Source: Lamellibrachia satsuma (Eukaryota; Annelida; Polychaeta; Sabellida; Siboglinidae). From it: a stretch of 64,000 bases of DNA. Every line of letters begins with the position of its first letter. Position 1 is the stretch's first letter. This document shows positions 32,858 to 39,693 of this stretch, one piece after another. The DNA is taken from NCBI GenBank assembly GCA_033239005.1, contig BSQZ01000028.1, positions 2,995,001 to 3,059,000 on the forward strand, given 5' to 3'. A model generated the notes under the pieces. That model saw only the letters and a program-made list of their open reading frames with translations, was not told where the DNA came from and made no database searches. The translations under genes were made by a program, and so were the position numbers.

Positions 32858-33346
32858 TCAGTCTCTGTAAGATACACGATAGTAGGGTATACCCTTTTTC
32901 AATAGTCTCATCCAATCGAACACTTCAACATCGTTATTGACCAGATTAGTGTGGAACATGTTTACGAAACTCTTCATAGAAGAACCTTTACAACGAAACA
33001 TTACATAAGCAACACAATATTGTCCGCAAACGTTAGACAGAGGACTCTGAAGCCTCTGGGTATTATGAGTCCATTCGGAACAGTGTTTGTTCAGGAAGGT
33101 GCGGAACGCTGCGTAACGAGGCGGCAGTCCGTACGAGCAGAAGTATTCGCCGCGTCCGTCGGCGTCCAGGTACAGCGCTATCCAATGTTCGCCTGGTTCG
33201 TCGCCGTTGTCGGTGTTGCACACGAAGGCTGCGGGCAGAGTGCCGTCTATCGTAGTGGGTAGTCCGTCTCTGGGTACGACGCCGCGAAATATAGTTCTGG
33301 TGCACGGGTCCACTGCCAGTAGTCTAGCAATCTGCAGGGTGTCCAT
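32858..33346 (-). CDS. PRO: adenain-like cysteine protease
   Basis: Expected to cleave capsid precursor proteins during maturation. The 162-residue product has the adenain triad layout: His54 in GEHWIALYL, Gln100 in RLQSP, and Cys107 in NVCGQYC. The Gln-Cys spacing of seven matches adenovirus protease. The start was placed at 33346 (MDTLQIARLL), because the ATG sits one base after the ancestral stop of the major capsid gene and upstream residues are low-complexity Ser/Thr. It is the last gene of the minus-strand block, as in many Polintons. Intact; function is inferred from family. Confidence 0.88.
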   Translation of the reverse strand: MDTLQIARLLAVDPCTRTIFRGVVPRDGLPTTIDGTLPAAFVCNTDNGDEPGEHWIALYLDADGRGEYFCSYGLPPRYAAFRTFLNKHCSEWTHNTQRLQSPLSNVCGQYCVAYVMFRCKGSSMKSFVNMFHTNLVNNDVEVFDWMRLLKKGIPYYRVSYRD

Positions 33347-33347
33347 T

Positions 33348-33548
33348 TTAGTAGTCGTAGATGACGTTGCGATTCTTGTCAATTTCCAGCACGGACTCGA
33401 GCTCGGCGTAGGCGACGACGTTCACGGTGTTCAGCAGCGCATTGCGGAAATGCACTTCTATGCGCAGGTTGCCCTTTTGTACTAGATGGAAGCAGGGACC
33501 ATCGCACTGATCGGGGGTCAGGTCGAAACCGAAGAAGGTGTAGCCGTG
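33348..33548 (-). pseudogene. detached C-terminal segment of the major capsid gene
   Basis: In the same frame as the capsid gene, 66 sense codons continue past the TGA at 33549-33551 to a TAA at 33348-33350. They include a well-formed C-terminal segment (FRNALLNTVNVVAYAELES) ending NVIYDY. The tail shows that the capsid stop is a mutation rather than the natural end. One base separates its TAA from the protease ATG. Confidence 0.8.
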
Positions 33549-34664
33549 TCAGTAGTCGCTGCGAGTCAGTCCGTTCCCTTCGTCCTGCCACAACTTACCG
33601 GTCGACGAGAACAGACTCATGTAGCTCCTGACAAAGAGGTCGTCTTCGAAATTCGGCTGGAAAGGTTTGGAGGGTATATGTCGTCCGTCCACGTACACCG
33701 CGAGGAAGCTGATGGCGTTGTTCTTGGCGTGAAACGGATTCTTGTCGTACGCTCCGTTGTAGGCATCGTTATCGATGCAGCACAGCACCAGACGTTTCGG
33801 CAGGGTGCCGAGGAACAGGTTCTCGTACGTGTGCGAGCGAGTGCCGGCAGGAATGGAGTACACCTTGCACTCGACGGACCGCATCGGATACTTGACCGTA
33901 CTCTTGTCCAAAGCCTTGACGTGTGCTATCTGCACGCTGGGATTCACGGTGACTTTCTTTGCAAACAAGCAGGCATTGACTATTTGTATCTTGTAATCGG
34001 GGTTGACTCCACCAGCCATGAGTGCAAAAGCAGGTTTACTACGCACCAGTCGGATCTTGACGTCGACGCCGTTGATGAGGAATTTATCCTGCAGAAAGAG
34101 GTCCACGTGGAGACGGCCCATCATATCGACAACACGGCTCCTCAGGATGTTCTCTCGTCGAGCCACGAACCCTTCGTTAGCTGCGGGTCCGTCGGCTATC
34201 TCGACGGCGTCCATGCGAGTGGCCGTGTCCTTGTGCCACAGCTGACTCGTCAGTTGCGTGTTCTTGGCATCTGGACCGTAGCTGAGCAACGTCTCTATGA
34301 GGGCGCGATACGCATACGTGTTGGTCGAAGGGGTCACGAGCGTATTGTTCAGGGAGACGTCGGCTTGACTGATCAGTGCATGCAGCCAGTTATTCACCGG
34401 TCCCACGGGATCGGCCAAGTCGAGATCGTCCCCGTTGGCTCGTGTCACCTTCGCCTGCACGTGCAGTATCGTGTTGGCGAGATCCAGGTAATCGTCTCCC
34501 GATCCGGGTATGAGGAATTCTATGGGTCCACCCGAGTCCAGCGAGGACAAGGGCTGATGTTCCACTACGTGACTGTCGATGATGCTGGTCTGAGTAGGGG
34601 GTACTGTAAAGAGATCCAGCTCGCTCTTGACCCCTTCACACGACTGTTTATGTACGAATGCCAT
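33549..34664 (-). CDS. MCP: major capsid protein (double jelly-roll), truncated by stop
   Basis: Forms the capsid shell in this virus-like element. The 371 codons begin MAFVHKQSC, with ELDLFTVPPTQTSI and VGPVNNWLHALISQADVSLN near the N-terminus and VDMMGRLHVDLFLQDKFLIN mid-protein. This is the conserved signature of the Polinton hexon-type protein, often annotated in invertebrates as F54H12.2-like. An in-frame TGA at 33549 removes the last 66 residues, which remain open downstream. This should prevent a functional capsid from this copy unless read through, or it could be a sequencing error. The start overlaps the pVI/pX-like gene by 17 nt. No promoter of its own is obvious. Confidence 0.88.
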   Translation of the reverse strand: MAFVHKQSCEGVKSELDLFTVPPTQTSIIDSHVVEHQPLSSLDSGGPIEFLIPGSGDDYLDLANTILHVQAKVTRANGDDLDLADPVGPVNNWLHALISQADVSLNNTLVTPSTNTYAYRALIETLLSYGPDAKNTQLTSQLWHKDTATRMDAVEIADGPAANEGFVARRENILRSRVVDMMGRLHVDLFLQDKFLINGVDVKIRLVRSKPAFALMAGGVNPDYKIQIVNACLFAKKVTVNPSVQIAHVKALDKSTVKYPMRSVECKVYSIPAGTRSHTYENLFLGTLPKRLVLCCIDNDAYNGAYDKNPFHAKNNAISFLAVYVDGRHIPSKPFQPNFEDDLFVRSYMSLFSSTGKLWQDEGNGLTRSDY

Positions 34665-35061
34665 CGTCGTCGAATATGTCGGCCTCGCGTTTCGCGGACG
34701 TCTGTCTCTTGCGTCGTCTCTTTGCTAAAGTGACTCCTTTCTTTGGCGGCGCGCGTTTTATACGTTTTCGAGGACGCACGCCAGGAACCACCATACGCAT
34801 CAGATTCCTACCGGCATCTGTGACGCGTCGTTTGGTTGCCTTTTTTATGCTCTGTCCAGACATGACGTCGTCGGCTATGCGCACGCCGGTCTTCAAAGCC
34901 CCCTTTCCCAACGCCACGGCACCTCTCTTGATGAGCGGCATGGCGCTGCGCAGCAGACCGGTGAACAGACTACCTAGTCCATGTCCCCGCTGGTATTGAG
35001 CACCGGCGAAGTAGGGCAGCGCACCACCTGCCTGACGCGCGTAATACTCGTTGTAATTCAT
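34648..35061 (-). CDS. small basic virion protein, pVI/pX-like
   Basis: 137 residues. The N-terminus, NEYYARQAGGALPYFAGAQY, is followed by GHGLGSLFTGLLRSAMPLIK, a glycine-rich amphipathic stretch. The C-terminal half is strongly basic (RPRKRIKRAPPKKG, AKRRRKRQTSAKR). This architecture and its place between the penton-like and major capsid genes match the adintovirus/Polinton proteins compared with adenovirus pVI (membrane-active) or pX (core). The Arg/Lys tail suggests DNA binding or nuclear import. Its start lies 3 nt after the stop of the minor capsid gene. The exact homology is uncertain. Confidence 0.65.
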   Translation of the reverse strand: MNYNEYYARQAGGALPYFAGAQYQRGHGLGSLFTGLLRSAMPLIKRGAVALGKGALKTGVRIADDVMSGQSIKKATKRRVTDAGRNLMRMVVPGVRPRKRIKRAPPKKGVTLAKRRRKRQTSAKREADIFDDDGIRT

Positions 35062-35063
35062 CT

Positions 35064-36020
35064 TCAGAACAGTCCGATCCTGCGCCGTCGAAAATGAAGT
35101 GTCACGGTCACTCTACCGTACTCGAATGGCACGCGTCGTCCTGTGTCGTCCCTTATATCGATTTCAATAGACTTGAAGTGCGAGTACAACAGAGGCACGT
35201 AGTGAATGTTAGTGAACCTGTCGGATACCGTTTCGCCGTGACTTCCGACAACCGGGAGGGCTCGCAACAAAGGCGCGACAGTGTCACCTACTATGCGAGA
35301 CTCCACGACGTCCGTGTAAACGTATATGGTATCGAACCCTTGATCCATCTGCACCACGTGGTTGGCCTCTTTATGGTAGGTATACGGATCATCGGGAGTC
35401 TCTTTGGGTGGCACAACCACGGTGGCCGACGGTGTGAGACCGAGATTCCGTCCACCACGTAGACTCGGGTGGATGTACGTGCGCTCGTTTGCATTGGCCA
35501 GCGCTTCGAGTAGTTTTGGTGGCAGTGGTGTCTCTGCTGACGGCGACGGCGGTGGTGGGGATGCTGACGGACTGGTGACCACCGTCGGTTCGAAACCTAA
35601 CATTCTTGCCAACGCACTGCGGCGAGGTACAGTGAACTCGGTGCCTGGTGTCATGTGCATCGTCATTTTTTGAGTGACGGGGCTGTAGGTCAACTTTGCT
35701 CGTATCTTATCCGTCGTCATACTGTCCAGTCCCCTGTTGACGTGATCCATCAATGTCGCGGGAGACTTGTAATATCCAGCACTGATCCTTGCACTCGAGG
35801 TTAGACCCACAGCAATAGTCTCGTTAAGGAATAAGCAGGTGTCGTTCATTCCTATGTTGTACCACGTATGCGGGTACTGTATTTCTGCCAACCCGCATTC
35901 CCACTCGCCAGTCAGATCGATAAGTCGAGGTAAGTCTGTGATGTAATGAGCCAACGTATTGTTGGGATACATCTTCATGGAAGCGTTGCTAGGCAGTGTC
36001 AAGTAGAAATCAGTCGCCAT
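35064..36020 (-). CDS. minor capsid (penton-like) protein
   Basis: 318 residues. The start, MATDFYLTLPSNASMKMYPN, leads to LTGEWECGLAEIQYPHTWYN, the highly conserved opening of Polinton minor capsid (vertex, single jelly-roll) proteins. A Pro/Ser-rich linker (about residues 145-170) interrupts the middle. The C-terminus, FEYGRVTVTLHFRRR, closes the domain. It overlaps the upstream membrane-protein gene by 11 nt, consistent with a compact polycistronic block. Frame intact. The role as capsid vertex protein is known for the family. Confidence 0.82.
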   Translation of the reverse strand: MATDFYLTLPSNASMKMYPNNTLAHYITDLPRLIDLTGEWECGLAEIQYPHTWYNIGMNDTCLFLNETIAVGLTSSARISAGYYKSPATLMDHVNRGLDSMTTDKIRAKLTYSPVTQKMTMHMTPGTEFTVPRRSALARMLGFEPTVVTSPSASPPPPSPSAETPLPPKLLEALANANERTYIHPSLRGGRNLGLTPSATVVVPPKETPDDPYTYHKEANHVVQMDQGFDTIYVYTDVVESRIVGDTVAPLLRALPVVGSHGETVSDRFTNIHYVPLLYSHFKSIEIDIRDDTGRRVPFEYGRVTVTLHFRRRRIGLF

Positions 36021-36345
36021 TACGTCTCAACGTGGGATTGGGGAGCAGGTAACCCAAAGAACTACTCAACAGAGCCGTCCACAGAGTAGAATTCTCGTGA
36101 CCTGTGGTCAGATTGTAAATGCTTATGAGAATGACCGTAAACAATATGAGCACCTGACACAGAAAGACTATTTCCTCTTTAGGACACGCGGTACCGAACA
36201 GATGCCAAGGAGTGCTACTGCTACCGCTACTGCTACCGCTACTGTCCTCTGCGTTCTGCGCGTCAGTACTGTCCTCTACTACTACGTCCTCTTGTTCCTC
36301 CTGTTCTACGACAGTGAAGTCTCGTGTTGTCGTGTCATGTGTCAT
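36010..36345 (-). CDS. small Polinton membrane protein
   Basis: 111 residues. An acidic, Ser/Gly-rich N-terminus (DSSGSSSGSSS, partly coded by a TGCTAC-type microsatellite) is followed by one clear membrane segment (FLCQVLILFTVILISIYNL). A second hydrophobic patch ends in LLSSSLGYLLPNP. The LLSSS-x-GYLLPNP ending recurs in small proteins of many Polintons; the function is unknown, perhaps virion membrane interaction. The start codon overlaps the integrase stop by three bases (ATGA type). A TATA box lies 36 nt upstream at 36381-36387. Confidence 0.7.
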   Translation of the reverse strand: MTHDTTTRDFTVVEQEEQEDVVVEDSTDAQNAEDSSGSSSGSSSTPWHLFGTACPKEEIVFLCQVLILFTVILISIYNLTTGHENSTLWTALLSSSLGYLLPNPTLRRNGD

Positions 36346-37448
36346 GTCTCGAATGAAGTCTTACCGAACGCGTGGCTAGTCTTTATAGTAGACTGCACCA
36401 GTGCCTTGGCATCGATCCAGCTGTTGAATTTGGAGGGGTAGCCGAACCATTTCACGAAAACTTGATTTCGTCCACCTACCTTGCGACGATCCAGGACCTC
36501 TTGCACGTAGAACAGTTTATCGGGGGGTACCAACACTTTCTGCAACTCCATTTCGTAGAAGGTACCTTCCAGTACTTCGCCGAGATCGTCCTTCAATCGA
36601 TACACGGGTGGAGCAGAGGGATGAACCTCGTGTATCGTGAAAATCTCTTCGCTCCAATTCGCCGTGTACCCCTTTTCGAACTTACCTTTGTACTTGCTGA
36701 TACGTACGCGATCCGACACGCGCAACTTGGGCACGCCCTTACCGTCGTGACCGTACAGTCGCTGCCACACCTTTTCCTGATTACGGTAACTCACCTGTGA
36801 AGGAGCCATGCCGATACTGCGGTGGTAGCTGTTGTTGTACGAATGCACCAGGTCCTGAAGGATGTTGATGTATCGCCACGTCTGGTGTTTCGTGAAGTAT
36901 CGCCACATGCGTGACTTCAACGTCCTGTTGAATCTTTCCACGATGCACGCCTTCGTCTCCGCGTTGTGCGTGGAGAAGTGATGGATGTTGTGCTTCTTCA
37001 ATAGAGCCTGGACGGATCTATTCAGAAATTCCTTTCCTTGGTCTGTCTGCAACACCTTTGGCCAGCCTTTGCTGAACGTGCTGTCAAGTGCCGCTACCAA
37101 CGACGCTGCGGACTTGTTCTTCATGGGAACACACCAGGCCACTTTCGAGAAGACGTCGATCACCGTGAGGAGAAAGGTCATACCGTCGTTGTGCTTTTTC
37201 AAATGCGACAGATCGACGAGATCGGCCTGCCACTGCTGATGCAGACCGCTCACGATGACGCGTCGTCTCTCGAAACGACGTCTAGCCGGCTTGTGTAGGG
37301 TATAGGCGTCCTGTTCCGACAACCATTCCGCGACCTTTTTTCTTGATATGTGTGTGACGCGTCGCAAGGCATCGGGTCCGCCGTAACTACCTACCCTTTT
37401 CGGATCGAAGTAGACCGTCCTAAGTGCTCGTTCTTTCTTCGGTGCCAT
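36342..37448 (-). CDS. INT: Polinton integrase (RVE, DD35E, chromodomain)
   Basis: 368 residues. Catalyses insertion of the linear element into host DNA, producing the 6-bp duplication. The N-terminus, VYFDPKRVGSYGGPDALRRV, is typical. The RVE core has Asp76 (QWQADLVDL), Asp136 (LQTDQGKEF) and Glu171 (KACIVERFNRTLKSR), a DD35E spacing. A C-terminal chromodomain (FYVQEVLDRRKVGGRNQVFV, KWFGYPSKFNSWID) probably tethers to chromatin. The start at 37448 is chosen because it shares its A with the stop (TAATG) of the tiny upstream membrane ORF. All catalytic residues are present, so this copy could be active. Confidence 0.93.
   Translation of the reverse strand: MAPKKERALRTVYFDPKRVGSYGGPDALRRVTHISRKKVAEWLSEQDAYTLHKPARRRFERRRVIVSGLHQQWQADLVDLSHLKKHNDGMTFLLTVIDVFSKVAWCVPMKNKSAASLVAALDSTFSKGWPKVLQTDQGKEFLNRSVQALLKKHNIHHFSTHNAETKACIVERFNRTLKSRMWRYFTKHQTWRYINILQDLVHSYNNSYHRSIGMAPSQVSYRNQEKVWQRLYGHDGKGVPKLRVSDRVRISKYKGKFEKGYTANWSEEIFTIHEVHPSAPPVYRLKDDLGEVLEGTFYEMELQKVLVPPDKLFYVQEVLDRRKVGGRNQVFVKWFGYPSKFNSWIDAKALVQSTIKTSHAFGKTSFET
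36381..36387 (-). promoter_or_regulatory. TATA box (TATAAAG)
   Basis: CTATAAAGAC on the minus strand, 36 nt upstream of the small membrane-protein ATG and inside the integrase 3' end. The spacing matches other TATA-ATG pairs of this element. Confidence 0.5.
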
Positions 37449-37609
37449 TAAAAGAGTTCCGATGGACTGACGGTTGTGACGTTTACTGCGCAGCACGGTG
37501 CGCAGCACGGTTCGTGACGAGTAAGAAAGAGTACGCTGATGTACACCAGAAGCCCCACTACCACACCCAAGACGATGACGAATGATCTATATTCTAGTAC
37601 TGTGATCAT
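37448..37609 (-). CDS. tiny membrane protein overlapping integrase start
   Basis: 53 codons beginning MITVLEYRSF. A single membrane helix (VIVLGVVVGLLVYISVLFL) is followed by a doubled cysteine motif (EPCCAPCC). Its stop shares a base with the integrase ATG (TAATG), and its start overlaps the preceding tiny ORF by 23 nt, as in tightly packed viral operons. I recognise no family. Function might involve virion or nuclear membranes. Too short for most gene finders. Confidence 0.5.
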   Translation of the reverse strand: MITVLEYRSFVIVLGVVVGLLVYISVLFLTRHEPCCAPCCAVNVTTVSPSELF

Positions 37610-37730
37610 ACTCTGCAGAGCAACTGTTGTAAAGATTTCGCACTACGGCGTCAGCAATCAAGTACAGTCCAACGCAAAATACTGTAACGACGACGGAACG
37701 GTAGTACGTGTCCTGTGGATCGTTCGACAT
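37587..37730 (-). CDS. tiny membrane protein upstream of integrase
   Basis: 47 codons starting MSNDPQDTYY, with one hydrophobic segment (SVVVTVFCVGLYLIADAVV) and a short polar tail ending DHSTRI. It lies 39 nt after the stop of the 272-residue gene and overlaps the next tiny ORF. No similarity recognised. Support comes from position, packing and the membrane helix, not from homology. Confidence 0.42.
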   Translation of the reverse strand: MSNDPQDTYYRSVVVTVFCVGLYLIADAVVRNLYNSCSAEYDHSTRI

Positions 37731-37769
37731 CGCAGTGCACACTGAGCTGTGGACACGTGTTGCAACGAC

Positions 37770-38588
37770 TTAAATGTCTTCCCAACTAGCCAATGACGTC
37801 AGTGCCTTGCGTTGACGTTCTGGAGGTGGGGTGAGCATGGAATGTTCCATTTGTCCGCGTCGACGAGCGAGGGGTGTCCAACTGAGCGATCTTCTTGCGC
37901 TACCACCACCACCAGAGCGAGGTGTAGCCGGTATTCGACGACGACCTGGAGTGGATGTGGTCGGTGTCGGTGCCTGGCGTATGTAGTCTCTCCTGGCGAC
38001 GTTACCGACCAACTCCATGGGCAGGTTCATGGCACGGAGTTGTCTTGCAAACGGTTGCCACCCCTTCGGATTGGTCTTTCTCTTGCGCAACACATCGTTC
38101 ACGAGATCCACCACGTTACTTCCGGCGATGGGCACACCCTCGTGTATCAGTTCGCCGCGGGCGGTCCAAGACATGTTTCTTTTCATGCGTTCCATCAACC
38201 GTCTGGCTTTGCCTTGCATGGTCTTGGGAACGGTATCCACGACGTCGGCTTCTATCTCGCTAACAGGAGCTTCCCCCGCCCCCGGCCCCGGCCCCGGCCC
38301 CGGCCCCGGCCCCGGCCCCGGCCCCGGCCCCGGCCCAGACTCGTTCACCGAGATCACTCGTGTCGGTTCCTTGGCGTGTTTATCGGACAAGACGTTATAC
38401 CGTTGCAACACCTGATTATACAATGTTACCTTGGTCCTGTCGTCGAGGTCCTTTCTGTCGAGGATGGCCGTCATCTCGTCATCGAGAGCTCGCACCTTCT
38501 TACCTAAGGTATCCGTCGGGGGTGGGGGTGATCGAAGCGTGTCCAACATTCGTGGATCTACCAAGGCCATCTTGCGTGCGTGTTCCAT
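37770..38588 (-). CDS. conserved Polinton protein of unknown function (272 aa)
   Basis: The C-terminal half contains RRLMERMKRNMSWTARGEL, GSNVVDLVNDVLRKRKTNP and GWQPFARQLRAMNLPMELVG, a block I recognise from other Polinton elements but cannot assign a function. The middle holds a Gly-Pro dipeptide run encoded by a CCGGCC hexanucleotide-like repeat (38278-38336), probably an expansion. The N-terminal third is charged and helical. The C-terminus is basic with Ser/Pro sites (ARRSLSWTPLARRR). The start codon immediately follows the stop of the upstream 133-residue gene. It may be a virion core or scaffold component. Confidence 0.65.
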   Translation of the reverse strand: MEHARKMALVDPRMLDTLRSPPPPTDTLGKKVRALDDEMTAILDRKDLDDRTKVTLYNQVLQRYNVLSDKHAKEPTRVISVNESGPGPGPGPGPGPGPGPGPGAGEAPVSEIEADVVDTVPKTMQGKARRLMERMKRNMSWTARGELIHEGVPIAGSNVVDLVNDVLRKRKTNPKGWQPFARQLRAMNLPMELVGNVARRDYIRQAPTPTTSTPGRRRIPATPRSGGGGSARRSLSWTPLARRRGQMEHSMLTPPPERQRKALTSLASWEDI

Positions 38589-38990
38589 CTAACCTCCCGA
38601 ACGAAGGTGGCGCGACCTGGTTGCTTGCGGGAGCAGCACCTCTCGAAGCAAGGGTAGAAACACCGAACTTGCCAACGGTGCTAGGAAGGCCGATAGGAAC
38701 CCTCCGCTCTGTCCCTCGCCGACCTGTCGGTTCAGCAAGAGGCGTCTTCTTCTACCAGCCGACGTTCGACTGTGAGCCAACTCCCGTAACCTCTTCCTGT
38801 ATTTACTCAAACGACGCCTCTGTAATGCAGACAATGGAATGTTCTGTTTTAATATGTTGTAGGCACACTCGGCTAGCGCACACAAAAGATCGGCGTCAGC
38901 GTTTTCGATGATGGCTCTTTTCAGTTTGTTGTTCTTGATCCTGTTCAGCGCCTGTATGCATATAATGTGTCTCTTCACCAGGGCAGACAT
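38589..38990 (-). CDS. small basic Polinton protein (133 aa), unknown function
   Basis: The start at 38990 (MSALVKRHIICIQALNRIKN) is supported by a TATA box at 39024-39032, 34 nt upstream. The chain continues with ADLLCALAECAYNILKQNIP and LSALQRRRLSKYRKRLRELA, then a basic RRRRLLL stretch and a hydrophobic C-terminal segment (GGFLSAFLAPLASSVFLPLL). This combination of a helical basic domain and a GGFL-hydrophobic tail is found next to the ATPase in many Polintons. A virion or DNA-condensing role is possible, not shown. The stop abuts the next ATG directly. Confidence 0.7.
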   Translation of the reverse strand: MSALVKRHIICIQALNRIKNNKLKRAIIENADADLLCALAECAYNILKQNIPLSALQRRRLSKYRKRLRELAHSRTSAGRRRRLLLNRQVGEGQSGGFLSAFLAPLASSVFLPLLREVLLPQATRSRHLRSGG

Positions 38991-39023
38991 GGTGGGAATG
39001 AAGAGACTATCCACGCGTGCGGT

Positions 39024-39032
39024 CTTTTTATA
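39024..39032 (-). promoter_or_regulatory. TATA box (TATAAAAAG)
   Basis: GGTATAAAAAGACC on the minus strand overlaps the end of the ATPase gene and precedes the 133-residue gene's ATG by 34 nt. Confidence 0.55.
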
Positions 39033-39654
39033 CCTTCGGCAAGTACACGTACTGAACACCGTCGTCTGGAAAGATGGCCGTGCGCAGACGCATGTCCTCG
39101 GGCGTGTCCTGCTTGAGATCGACCAATAGATAGCCGTACGGTACCGAGGTGGCGTCTTTAAAAGCCTCTTGAACGAATTTGGCGCGCCCCGGATACATCT
39201 GTCGAGCCAAGTGCGACATCTGCGATGCGTCACGAGGATTCTTGAACACCACCATGTATTGAGAATTCAGACTGATGGTACGACTCTCTTTGTTTTTGGG
39301 GAAAAGGTTCTGTACGAGATACAGCACGGACGTGTTCCTGTGGTGACTCTTTTTAGTGAACAAGGTCGTGACCCGTTCTTCCGTTTCTGCCATGAGATCG
39401 TCTATGACGATGAGGTTCCTCGTCGACGAATCGAACATGCTAGCACTCGGCAACCCTTCCTCGAAGCGCACGTCCATCAAGTCCATCGTTGCGTAGGCCT
39501 CTTGCCATTCTCCGTAACACCACGTGATCCGTTCGGGAGGAGGATCGATCATCGCAGCAGCGTGACGTAGCATACGCGTCACGAAAGTACTTTTGCCGCA
39601 TCCCGTCGGACCGGCGACGATGCACGTGAAAGGATGTTTCCACCGCGCGTCCAT
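39028..39654 (-). CDS. ATP: genome-packaging ATPase (FtsK/HerA type)
   Basis: 208 residues, the usual size for Polinton ATPases. Predicted to pump element DNA into capsids. Walker A is GPTGCGKST (residues 15-23) and Walker B is LIVIDDL with Asp85-Asp86. Downstream SVLYLVQNLF with SRTISLNSQYMVVF matches the family's sensor/arginine-finger region. Frame intact. It lies between the polymerase (39 nt from the polymerase stop) and the 133-residue gene. Confidence 0.92.
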   Translation of the reverse strand: MDARWKHPFTCIVAGPTGCGKSTFVTRMLRHAAAMIDPPPERITWCYGEWQEAYATMDLMDVRFEEGLPSASMFDSSTRNLIVIDDLMAETEERVTTLFTKKSHHRNTSVLYLVQNLFPKNKESRTISLNSQYMVVFKNPRDASQMSHLARQMYPGRAKFVQEAFKDATSVPYGYLLVDLKQDTPEDMRLRTAIFPDDGVQYVYLPKV

Positions 39655-39693
39655 GGTCGCTTATGAAAGACGACCGCAGTGCATCGTCCTTTT

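Noticed and set aside
33486..34733. 415-codon plus-strand frame
   Set aside because: Antisense shadow of the capsid gene, whose minus-strand product has clear family motifs.
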